A stretch of DNA of 59,333 bases from Pezizomycotina sp. ARF18 (lineage: Eukaryota; Ascomycota). The notes beneath the pieces are model-generated. The model made no database searches and had not been told where the DNA came from. It worked only from the letters and a program-made list of their open reading frames with translations. Both the position numbers and the translations under genes were made by a program. Location of the stretch: NCBI GenBank assembly GCA_002224055.1, contig AZLU01000045.1, positions 114,992-174,324 of the forward strand. Reading direction: 5' to 3'. Below, one piece after another: positions 37,592-47,592 of the stretch; the first letter of the stretch is position 1; each line of letters begins with the position of its first letter.

Positions 37592-39217
37592 CAATATGCT
37601 CTATTATCTCCTCATTTATTCTAATTTTTCTCCGTATTGTGTTTTCTAAGATAGGCTTTTTTTTTTTTTTTTTTTTTGGCCTTATTGCTTTTCTCCTCCT
37701 TCTCCTCTTTTTCCCACTATTACAACTTACTTCCTTGTTCTACCGAACTTCCTCAAGCAATGACTAGCATGAGTAAAAAAGAAAAATGAGGGCAGTGGCA
37801 CTGAGGGGTTTCTGATATGCTCATATTGCCGCGCGTATGGCGACAGTTGGCGATAGTGGGCCCCGAATTCTCCTTGCAGATCAGAACACCCAGTAGAAGC
37901 TGCAGAAGCTAGCTGCACATGAGAGGGGTTCAGGGTTTGGAAATCGGAGGCTGGAAATATTTATTTATTTACCGTAATGTTTTTTACGGAGGTTAAAATA
38001 AAAGGTTTTGTTGGAATAATAATCTTGGAGGAAGAAAACAAACCACCAGGTACGGTAATGTACCTTAAAATAAAACTAACAATACGAATTAATTAATTAA
38101 ATAATTAATTAATTAAATAATGACAATAATAATAATAATAATAATAATAAGTAAGTAAAAACGCAAATTTGACCTAAATAACAACAACAATAATTATTAT
38201 GATGATGATGATACTTAATGGTAATAATAATACTTTGGAGAGAAAGAAATGTCTAGGATGTATTTCCGGAATTCAATCTATGTGATATCATTATATATCG
38301 ATATATATATATATATATCATGTATTACGTATCGATAGTAGGATAATAATAATAATAATATCCGTATTTTAATCCTCTATTAATCAGATATCTTCGGTGA
38401 AACGATCTAATTAATACACAAATCCTTTTTTCTTAATAATTATTATTATCGCTTTCATGATCAAATTGAGTAATTCGACTTTTTTTTTTTCTAACTTCTT
38501 ACATTGCTTGTCCTTTCTTCATCCCATATATATTTTTGACAGCTGGAGCTGAGATCACTTTTAGTTATTTCTTTTTACTTTTTTTTATTTTTATTATAAT
38601 TTTCTTCCTTATCAAACCCCCTCCTCTTCTGTTCCCTGATTGGGATGTTCTAATTCTGCAGGGGTTTTAGGTAGCACCGATTTCGACATTTACAGGCGAT
38701 TCCTTGTCGTATACCTTATATGTTCCATCCACACCCACACAACCCACAACCCACAATATGCAAGCACATTATAAAATAATAATACTAATATGTATGTTAC
38801 CCACATCGGATCACTTACCGTATCGCTGCCCGTCATCTTCAGGAACTCATCTCCGTGGTGTGTGTATGCACGCATGGCGTTGCGCGTGCGTGCTACCCTG
38901 TGTGCCCGTGCCTGCTGGCTGCCCCTCAAATTCTTTCTTTTGCGATTTCTTACTTTCTGTTCAAAAAGGCGTCAGATATGGAGAAAGAGAGTCCCCCAAG
39001 TCTTTAAAGACAGGTGCTACGCCACCCCCAATTTCTTTTTACCCTTGTAAAACCCCAATACAGGAGTCTTACGACGGTGGACAATATAATTATAATAATA
39101 TTATTATATTATTTATTACGCCGCATGTTGTGTTTCTTTCTTACAGGCTAGCACCCTGCGTTACAATTCGGCCAAGCTCGGTCATTCGTCAGCACCCACT
39201 GAATGCTGCTGTGGTGA

Positions 39218-39218
<1 letters not shown>

Positions 39219-39284
<66 letters not shown>

Positions 39285-39287
39285 TAA
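39219..39287. repeat. (AAT)n followed by (AAAAT)n compound repeat
   Basis: About twelve AAT units change directly into about five AAAAT-type units. Confidence 0.9.
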
Positions 39288-39874
39288 CCAACAGTAAACA
39301 ACAAGCCTTTGAGCCCACCTTGGACGGGCAGCGAATCTCGGCCATTATCGCCTAGTTTTGTGCGGGATACCAGTGCTCTTGTAGAAAACAAGCGCACGTG
39401 GGGTTGAGGGAATATCTCAACTTTGACAATGCCGAATGAACCGTGACATGGATACAACGTCATCATTTATCATTGTACTGTATGTTTCTTTTATCTTCCA
39501 ACGTTTAATCTTGGAGTATGAAAATCATCCCGAGATCGACGTCCTCCGAGCGAGATGGTTAGACCCGGGATTGCTAAAAGGAAAGAAAAAATAAGGTTCG
39601 TGATCCTCCGAGAAGTAATGTCGTTTGAATGCCCAGATCTGAGTCGACGCTTTGACGAATCCCTCTTAAATGAAGAAATGGAAAAAGCCGAAAGGAAGCG
39701 CTCGGAAAGGAAAAAAGAGGAAATGATATACAAGAAATGGCGTATTCATAAATTTTGAAAGATGTAGGAGAACATAGAGTTAAATAAGGACATTAAAAAA
39801 AAATACGAAAAGATGATAAAAGAAGTGAAAATTGACAACGTCGGAAGCGGAGATAAAAGGATTATCGATCCAAG

Positions 39875-41658
39875 TCAAGATTTCGAACCTGCAGCGCCCT
39901 CTAGTTCCGCCTTTTTGATTTCTAGTTCCGCTTTGAGACCACCGAGTTGAGTCTTTATTCTTTGCTTCATCAACGTGTTTGTGGCGCTCTCGAGCTCTTT
40001 GGACTTCGATTGTATGGTAGCCTCCAGGTCTGCAATCTCCTCGCGGACCTGCTGCAGGTTTTGCGCAGCCTCGTGAGCATCCTCGTCCATATCGCCGCCG
40101 TCATCCCCGTAGTCTTCCTCGTCATCTTCGTCTTCGTCTGAAGACTCTCCTGACTTGCCGCCGGCGGGCGTAGCAGTGGTCGGCGTGGTAAGCGACGTTG
40201 CTACTCCACCATTTACGCTTCCGTTCGCGTTCGCGCCTTCGTCCCCTCCACCTTCCTCTCTATCGTCGACATTCATCATAGTGGACTCCAGCTGTGTCAT
40301 GAAAGCATCTTCGTCCATTTCTTCCTCTTCATGCACCGCCTCCTCATAATCATCCCCTTCGTACATTCCTCATCCTCGCCTTCAGCGTCTTCATCAGCGT
40401 AGTCTTCCTCCGCCCACGCATCCTCGTCCTCCCTCCTGCTACAACCGAGTTCTGCCTGGTGAGCTCATTCTGATCTATCAGCTCGTAATTCGCAGAGACG
40501 GCATCATTATCAGCGGCCAGCAACCTCTCGACCTCAGCCTCAACTGCCTCTATTGTACGGTTCGATATACGCTTGCGAAACCGCCTCTTACGTGCCCAGT
40601 GCATGGGTGGCGTTATACCGTGAGGATAAGTTAGCAACGAGGGAGGTGTGGGTATCGAGAACACCTGGTCTTCGTGAATGATTCGGTCACCGACCAGTAG
40701 CATCTAAGAGAGTTTAGTAATTTTTGCATGAGTACAAGTATAGCGTGATCGTAAACACGTCTTATATATAAGTGAAATTCCGCCATACCTGGCATATGTC
40801 CGCCGTCTTGAAGATGTTCTTCTTGTCAAGCGTCTTGCTGCTCTCGAGGATGCAAGGCAGGTCACCAACGTGCCGCATATAGGTGGCCCCTGACGAACAC
40901 AACAGCCCTCCTATTGTCCTTGAATTTCATCCACACATCCTTGTCCTTATCCAGTTCCCGTTTCTCTATAACTTCCCGTAAATAATCGCAATCCTCTCCA
41001 GGCTGCATCCGTAGTATGAACTGCTCTTCAATCGCGGGATCCTCTTCCCGGTCGCTAGCTTCGGAATCGTAGCCCAAACCCAACGGCAGAACACGCTTAG
41101 CGGCGTTCCTATGCGGGCGTGACGCGTTGTTCGTGATCCTTATGACCGGAGTTTCGGTGTCGGCGGCGCAGAAGGTTTGCTTGGCTTCGGAAGATTGCTG
41201 AACGACAATTTGATCTTGGGTGGGTTGACGGGTGCGGGAGCCTGAGCAACGGATGCCTTAGACCCGCTCTCATCTTCGTCCTCCTCTTTCTTAATGTAGG
41301 GGGCGGGTTCACGAGGCGGCGGAGGCGCCGGTGCAGCCGCAATAGGGACGGGAGTGATTGGCCCGGTTGGTTCTTTTTGCTTGGATTTCTTAGATGCCTT
41401 TGGTTCTTTAGGTGGCGCTTTTTCCTTGGGCGCTTTCGGTACCTTGGGCGCTTTTACGGGCTTTTGTGGCGGAGGTCCAGGTGCGGGAGCGAGGTCGGGA
41501 AGATGGTGATGTGTCGGTGTTGGGGCAGTTGATGGCCTGCCTGAGGGAGCAGCCGCAGCAGCAGCCGCGGCCGCAATCTTGTGGTTTGCGATGTAAATTT
41601 GATCGTGACAATCCTTGATGGTTTTGACATTTTCGTGAGTGTATATCGTGTCGTTCAA
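39875..41658 (-). CDS. TAF7: TFIID subunit 7 (TAFII55 family)
   Basis: A TFIID subunit that binds Taf1 in known systems. The N-terminal part is a Pro/Ala/Lys-rich disordered region (PGPPPQKPVKAPKVPKAPKE and similar). After a one-base frame change near 41140 it continues VIRITNNASRPHRNAAKRVL and PLGLGYDSEASDREEDPAIE. The TAFII55 domain follows: EQFILRMQPGEDCDYLREVI, WMKFKDNRRAVVFVRGHLYA, then DLPCILESSKTLDKKNIFKT, ADICQMLLVG (40870-40680). Two further single-base losses near 40861-40872 separate HLYAAR from LVDLPC. The next exon reads PHGITPPMHWARKRRFRKRI, SNRTIEAVEAEVERLLAADN. The C-terminal part is very acidic, ending in a coiled-coil region LQQVREEIADLEATIQSKSK and LKAELEIKKAELEG, stop at 39875. 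The start (41658, MNDTIYTHENVK) is only a guess; an upstream exon is possible. Confidence 0.88.
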
Positions 41659-44439
41659 ACAACTACGAAAAGTCGAAGCGAGAGGAGAGACGATAAAGAG
41701 AGATTTAGAGGTTTATGGGGAGAGTCGAAGAGGTTGACAGGCAAGGAATAAAGAGTAAGCGGAGAGGAGAGGAGATAAAGGGTCAATAAGAGAAGGGGAG
41801 ATTGGTTCTAGAAAGCCCTGATAAAGGAAGGGTTGGGCGATGACTATTGTCAGTCCATGGTTGATGTCATCAGATCAGGTTGGTTGGTTGGTTGTGGTGT
41901 TGTTGTTGAGGCAACTATAATGGTTGGTTGTTGGTTGATTGGCAAATCTAACTAGGGCTACCTATATTTATAGTGGTGTCAAGAACTAAGTCACGTGATA
42001 TACCTACAAGGGAAAGTTGGGAAGAAAGGAAAAAGAAATTACAATTGACAGCCAGCTTCTTCTCTTCTCTCTCTCTCTCTCTCTCTCTCTCGTTTTTTTT
42101 TTTTGAGCCTCTTCAAAGCTGAAAGTGAAAAAAAAAAAAGAAAATACTGTAAACTCCCCGAGTTTTAATGTAGTGGTAGAGGTAGCTCTTCTCTTCGACT
42201 GATATACAACTGATTTACCTTGCTGTTGAACTCTTTTCTGGACATGAGTGTATTCAACATATCAATTCCCACGTGGACTGCCCATCGGCAATCGGTCTGT
42301 TGAATGCATGGAAATTTAGGCGGTTTGATTAAGCAAACGCAAGGTATATATGCTCCAGAGAAGAGTGCCTCGTTAGAGGATACTCCAGCAGCTCACTAGG
42401 AACAAACTAAAAGCAGCAAGTACTTCATAGGCGCCACATGATTTGCTTGAAGCAAACGGTGGGAAAGGGGGGCTATAAATTGGGCAGTGGGGCCCGGGTT
42501 CTACTTTCTATTATAATTTGAACAAGAAATTATGAGTTCCCAAGAGCAAAAATAGCTTGACAGACCAGTCGTATCTCTATGCAGAAGCCTTCCTTCTGGA
42601 CCCAACACCAGGCCTCTGTATCTCAATTAGGGAAACCAAAATCCTAGGATGGCACAGCGCCAGCTATGTTTCGTTACTTACACTTCCGCTTTTTACGATA
42701 TGGAGGGCCCACCCTAGGCGGTTCGACATTGGCAGTTTTACCTACCGGAGACGGATGTCACCAGTGGTGACGACCTCAGGCAAGGAAGGGTGATCCATGT
42801 CGTTGGCGATCCGTAATGGGATTCTCTACCCAGGCCATGGACTTAAGCATTCCGGAAGAGAACGCAAATGGAACGCTGTGCTTTTGGATACCGTAGATTT
42901 AGACAAGGTCACAGAAGGCAGAAAGTACCAGAGGGTTTCCAAGATCAGAGCATCCTGAGACTGGTGTGAGTAGTACCATTATAGAAAGTTGAAGTTCTAG
43001 GCACATATGCTAACCTTTTTTCTCTGGATTGTTCCGTTTCTGACAATTTAGAAGCCGAATTGCCAGGGTTGGCTACACATGTTTGCACATGGATGTGCTG
43101 AAGACGGGATTATGAAGCAATCGGTAGTGGATTACCTCTTGAGGAGCCGACAAAGCTTGAAATATAGATTTTTGGCGCCAAAACCTACTAGATATTTTGC
43201 AGCCAGAGCAAGACCACCCACCGTTTCTACACCTAAGTAGCTCTTCCGCTGCTTATCAGCTTGAGGTACCAACTAAGTACCTACACACCAGCAACCAGAA
43301 ACCACTTTCGGAAATGTTTATTGATGCCAACAATTGAATACAACTTCACGTAAACAGTAAAAACAAAAATTAAACCACTTTATGAGGGAAGAGTGCACGT
43401 GTTTTGGGGGTAATCCCACCACTATAAGAGAAAGTTGTGATACGCAAGTAAATGATACCTCGCATGCGTGAAGCTCTACTGGCATCAGCATTTACAGATT
43501 AAGGGTTCTTGATACTTTTAAATACGCTGCTAGAATACGTTAGTGGCTGGCCATTGCCGATGATCATTTACCAAATTTAAACCACAGAAAGATTGAGTCC
43601 AGCTCGCTTCTCAGCAATATGAAGAAGCCCATTCCGTCGGGGCTGTACCAGTAATAGTGTCTTCCGTAAAAAATCGCCGCTGAGGCGAGTATTCCCAATA
43701 CTTAGCCCCGGCGAAAGTGTCGCCCTTGAGATCGTTGCCTTTGGGCTGTTCTGAAGACTGACGTTGACCCGGACAGTATCCCTGACTACCTGACCATTGG
43801 CGGTGTCGAGTTGGACCGGCCTAGCCGGGTAAAGATAGGACGGGGTAGGACGCCGGGCGCAAGGGCGTCATCGTGGAAAATTGACAAGAACGATGCGCCT
43901 GTATCATCCATCACTTGGGCAAAAATCCTCTGGGGTCCGGTGCAGGGTGAAATATTTACTCTCATCTATCACTCGAGGATCATTCAACTCGGGTTAGCGC
44001 TAAGAAATACGAGTCTGAGTTTATTATCCGTATAAAGAAAGTATTCCTCTCCTCGCCCGTTCCACGGAATATACATCGGCTAATGCGGCTGGGATGACAT
44101 TCATCAAATGTCGATTGTTGGACAAAATCTTAGGAACGTCTCATTGCAATTTATGCAGTATTCTACGCTTATAATTCTTTTCATCTAGTAATCAATTTGG
44201 GGGAATTTATTTGACGAAATTGAAGCTATTCAACATATCGGAGAACTTCAAAGGAGAAAAAAAAAAAAAAGAAAAAGAAAGAAAAAACGGACACCCATGC
44301 TATAAAAACGTACGTAATGATGCGGACCATTGGTCGCAGCTATTCGTGTGCTGAACGCTGGTACCTGAAGATATAGGGGCTCGATCCCTGCAGTTTAGTT
44401 CTGGTTAGCGATTATCGATCAAGGCGCAAAATCGACTGG
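41659..44439. other. Gene-poor region, possible relics
   Basis: TAF7 promoter side followed by about 2 kb with no recognisable gene. It holds a (TC)n run near 42067-42092. Short ORFs at 42557-42793 (+), 42798-42962 (+) and 43811-44035 (+) and a minus-strand stretch with LDTANGQVVRDTVRVNVSLQ (about 43800-43700) have balanced composition and may be remnants of lost genes. None matches a family I know. Confidence 0.35.
41991..41998. promoter_or_regulatory. CACGTG E-box upstream of TAF7
   Basis: TCACGTGA, an 8-base palindrome, 333 bases upstream of the proposed TAF7 start. Such sites bind bHLH factors (Cbf1-type) in fungi. The same 8-mer occurs at 48091-48098 in the CSN4-DNM1 gap. Confidence 0.35.
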
Positions 44440-45283
44440 CACCTTTGAAGTGAGCTTACTTGCTCGAAGAATGTTGCATAGTCGGGATTGGCTTCCGCCT
44501 TTTGCGTGCTTGACGAAGCAGGATTTCCGCATCGAATGCGTCATACTCGACAAAGGCTCCGCGAACTACACAGCACACCTTCCTGCTGCAGGCAGGTCTA
44601 AGGTGCCGTCTTCATAATCTTTTAGGACCGCGCGCATGTTTAGCACGTCTCGAGGAGACTTAGATTGGTCGATTAACCTTTCAAGTTGCTCCTTGCAGAG
44701 CTCGAGCTGCGAGAGAGGTTGTGCACTTGAAAGGATTAATCTATAAGTTAAGTGATATAGTTAAACTGTTGGGAAAGGTTGGGATGAGATTTCTTACAAG
44801 ACTTCAGGCCTATTCTTTTTATATAAGCGAAGGACTCGCTTTGATTCGACTACGTCCACCCTTGTCTGATTCTTTCCTCGTAATAGCGGATGTTGTTTTC
44901 GTAATCGCTATATCGTAGCTTAGACCTCAGCTTGACGAATGTAGGTTTAAAAGCGTGTGGGTCAATAGCTTACCTATTCAAAAATAGCTCTGCCGCGTCG
45001 GTTCTGGCCTCCGATTCGCCCTACGCGCGTCCTCCAATCCTTCCTCGAGTTCCGCTATGAGCCCCTCCAGCTGCTTCAGCTGTCGCGCGACTCCCTCCAT
45101 GCTCCCCGGCGCATCCTCCTCTTGCTCAAAATTGCCCTGTGAATGAGAGTTCGGTAGCACTGGCTGCGTCGATGATCTGCGTCGTGTTTGTAAGCGTAGA
45201 TATAGATTTCGAACGCTTCTCGTCGCTCTTCGTAGAATTACCCTTTCGAAGTTCATGTTTGATCCGAATAACAAAGTAATCAA
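44440..45283 (-). CDS. Unrecognised coiled-coil protein gene (probable, frame breaks)
   Basis: A minus-strand open segment from 45283 includes NSHSQGNFEQEEDAPGSMEG and VARQLKQLEGLIAELEEGLE, a heptad-like coiled coil, then DARRANRRPEPTRQSYF (about 44980). A further segment (44720-44465) reads QPLSQLELCKEQLERLIDQS and KSPRDVLNMRAVLKDYEDGT, then LDLPAAGRCAV. After a frame change comes RGAFVEYDAFDAEILLRQAR and then NPDYATFFEQ before a GTAAGC donor at about 44460. Composition and continuity suggest real coding exons separated by an intron. I do not recognise the family. The 5' part overlaps a local duplication (45168-45451), so the start is unclear. Confidence 0.4.
45168..45281. repeat. Diverged direct repeat, copy A
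   Basis: About 114 bases matching 45352-45451 in direct orientation (from GTCGATGATCTGCGTCG to AGTAATC). There are scattered substitutions and about 14 extra bases in this copy, around 45230-45256. It lies over the 5' end of the unrecognised minus-strand gene. Confidence 0.8.
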
Positions 45284-45351
45284 AAAAATTGAAAAGTTTT
45301 GACCGCGGTTAGTTGTCCCTCCTGCTCAGAGTCACACCACGAACAAGCGAG

Positions 45352-45451
45352 GTCGATTATCTGCGTCGTTTTTGTAAGCATAGATATAAATTCCGGACGC
45401 TTCTCGTCGCTCTTTTCGGAGTTCGAGTTTGATCCAAATGATAGAGTAATC
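45352..45451. repeat. Diverged direct repeat, copy B
   Basis: About 100 bases matching 45168-45281; repeat period about 180 bases. It sits inside an 81-codon + strand ORF (45299-45544), whose relevant part reads SIICVVFVSIDIN; copy A in the same frame reads SMICVVFVSVDID. Confidence 0.8.
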
Positions 45452-45853
45452 GAAAAGTTGAGGAGCTCTGATATCGATATCGATGTTATCCGTAGCATCG
45501 CCAAAGTGACGGTGTTAGCGGAAAGGTACTGGTGTGAAGAGTAGATTCGCCAACGATATATAGTATATATATATATATTTACCACACAAGGTACCTACTA
45601 CTACTATTATTATTATAAGTTGCCGAAGCAAATTATGTCTTCCCGCGCAATTCAACCCGAAGTAGTATATGAGAACTAAGAGGTAGCAAGCAAAGCATGC
45701 TTGCTTGCTTGACAAGGATAGTAGCAGCCACCAAAGCTTATTGAAAAAAGAAAAAAAAATAAAAAATAAAAACGGAGCCCCAAATTTACGGTCCGTCCCG
45801 TCCCTTTCAGCTAGAAATGCGACCAAAAACAAATAAAGAAAAAAAAAAAAGGG

Positions 45854-45862
45854 CCTTGCACA
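45854..45862. repeat. Target-site duplication, left copy
   Basis: CCTTGCACA directly before the left inverted repeat of the MITE; identical to 46099-46107. Confidence 0.85.
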
Positions 45863-46098
45863 TAGCCTCGAAGCCAGGCGTGCCTATGTACATATACTTT
45901 TGGTGTGGTGGGTGTGCTTAGTAGTATAAATTAAATTCCATTTTGGGGTTAATAGGGAGTGAGTTTAGTTAGGTTATCTAAACTCACCCTCCTATTAATT
46001 CCATTTTGTCACCACACCAGAAAAAAAAAAGAAAAAAAAAACTATTTTCCACCACACCAAAAGTATATATACACAGGTACCGCCTGGCTTCGAGGCCA
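45863..46098. mobile_element. Non-autonomous inverted-repeat transposon (MITE), 236 bp
   Basis: The left end (45863-45911, about 49 bases) and the reverse complement of the right end (46049-46098, about 50 bases) share CCTCGAAGCCAGGCG and ATATACTTTTGGTGTGGTGG with only a few mismatches between them. The element is flanked by an exact 9-base direct repeat, CCTTGCACA (45854-45862 and 46099-46107). Nine-base duplications with long terminal inverted repeats are typical of Mutator-like elements; hAT elements usually give 8. The interior is non-coding, with a second foldback (45951-45996) and an A-rich stretch (46019-46041). It lies 269 bases upstream of the CSN4 start codon, so it may affect that promoter. 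No transposase is present in the window. Confidence 0.88.
45951..45996. repeat. Inner hairpin within the MITE
   Basis: AATAGGGAGTGAGTTTAG (45951-45968) pairs with CTAAACTCACCCTCCTATT (45978-45996) around a 9-base loop. Copies of AATTCCATTTTG flank the hairpin on both sides, in direct orientation. Confidence 0.85.
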
Positions 46099-46107
46099 CC
46101 TTGCACA
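46099..46107. repeat. Target-site duplication, right copy
   Basis: CCTTGCACA directly after the right inverted repeat of the MITE. Confidence 0.85.
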
Positions 46108-46366
46108 CCCTTTCAACCCGACTCAACCGTGAAATATTATTATATACTTACTTACTTAAGTACTCTGCTGTTCTAAAACACCAGACAGTATAGATTTGAA
46201 TTTATTTACAGGGCTAATAAGGCTAAGAATCTAGTATCAAATCATTTATTGGGTTCTGAAGGACCTTCTTTCTAGCAAGTAACAAGATATCGTTCCAACT
46301 AGGTTCCTCTTTGTAGCTTCGCAAACAGGACCATTTTCTACAGAGACCGTAGCTCCTCAAGCAGCC

Positions 46367-47592
46367 ATGGCATCCAAGATGTCCTCTCGAACCTCAACTC
46401 GATATCGACGTCCTCAGCGTCGCAGTCCGACAAGATCCCCCTTTTCACGAACCTCCTCTCCTCCGTCGTCTCGGACCAGTCGTCGTCGCCGGCACAGCTC
46501 ACAGCCAACCTCCGCGCCTTCATCGACTGCGTGCTCCAGGACTCCGTCGGTATCGTCATCTCAAGGCCAGTCATGATGGAGCTCGTCACAACGCTGTCCA
46601 AGCTTCCCGACGAATCTGAGACCAAGAAAGACGTCCTGATCTACCTTCTCGAAGCTCTCCGCCCCCGCATCGTCTCGTTCGAGGAGCAGGACTCAAACTC
46701 CCGCGACATGCTCGCGACCATCTACGAGAAAGAAAACGACAACGTAGCCGCCGCTACGACCCTCAGGGGTATCACGGTCGATTCCTCCCAGAGGCTCATC
46801 TCGGACGAGTTCAGGCTGAACTTGTACATCCGCATCATGCGCAACCTGCTGGAGGAAGGCGATTCGGTCACGGCGGAGACCTACCTCAACCGTGCTAAGC
46901 CTCTGATCCACAAAAACACCGACCAGACGCAGGACCTGCACTACACTTTGTGCCAGGCCCGCATCCTCGACACCAAGAGGGACTTTTTGAACGCCTGGCC
47001 GAAGTACCAGCAGCTCTCCCACTCGCCCGTCATCGACGAAGGCGAGCGGCTGAACTGCCTCTCCGCCGCTATTATATGTGCCGTCCTCGCTCCGGCCGGC
47101 CCGCAGAGGTCCCGCGCGCTGGCGACTCTATACAAAGACGACAGGGCGCCGCAGAGCGAGCACTACAGCGTCCTCGAGAAGATGTACCTCGACCGCCTCC
47201 TCCGCCCCGCCGAGGTCGACGCCTTCGCCAAGTCCCTGCAACCGCACCAGACGGCTCAGAACGCCGACGGGACGACCGTGCTGACGAGGGCCGTCGTTGA
47301 GCACAACCTACTCGGCGCCTCGAGGCTGTACAACAACATCGGGTGCGAGGAGCTGGGTATCCTCCTCGGCCTGAGCACAGATAAAGCCGAAGAGTACGCC
47401 GCGAGGATGATCGGGGAGAAGCGTCTGGCGGGGCAGATAGACCAGATCTCCAGGCTCATCTATTTCTCCGCCGGCGGTGGCTCAGGCGACAATATCGTCG
47501 GAAGGCAGACGAAGAAGTGGGATGCAAATATACAGGGCCTAGCTGAGGAGGTCGAGAAGGTCACGAGCTTGTTACAAATGAATATCCTGTAA
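46367..47592 (+). CDS. CSN4: COP9 signalosome complex subunit 4
   Basis: PCI-domain subunit of the COP9 signalosome, the complex that removes Nedd8 from cullin-RING ligases. The ATG at 46367 is followed, after an apparent one-base loss right at the start (ATG GC- ATC CAA), by IQDVLSNLNSISTSSASQSD, KIPLFTNLLSSVVSD and LRAFIDCVLQDSVGIVISRP. The frame then stays open for 350 codons: MMELVTTLSKLP, YIRIMRNLLEEGDSVTAETY, LNRAKPLIH, DFLNAWPKYQQLSHSPVIDE and GERLNCLSAAIICAVLAPAG. Then come EHYSVLEKMYLDRLLRPAEV, and the PCI part VVEHNLLGASRLYNNIGCEE, LGILLGLSTDKAEEYAARMI, GEKRLAGQIDQISRLIYFSA. It ends VEKVTSLLQMNIL. Length (about 408 residues) fits the family. No intron is seen. The gene is unusually GC-rich against its surroundings. 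Confidence 0.93.

Larger units (their letters stand above)
36861..39874. other. Gene-poor region rich in simple repeats
   Basis: No gene is supported. It contains a (GA)n block (about 37160-37225), purine-rich DNA to 37460, (CAAT)n at 37559-37591, T-run 37657-37678, (AAT)n at 38125-38150, AT palindromic (TA)n near 38302-38320, (AAT)n at 39219-39257 running into (AAAAT)n to 39287. A 172-codon ORF at 38704-39222 is low-complexity and not believed. Confidence 0.5.

Noticed and set aside
38704-39222. 172-codon + strand ORF
   Set aside because: Composition is low-complexity and repeat-driven (it runs through an AT-rich repeat), with overlapping alternative ORFs and no family resemblance.
44330-44420. 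tRNA-like GGGGCTCGATCCC segment
   Set aside because: The T-arm-like word is present, but no acceptor, D or anticodon stems can be folded around it.
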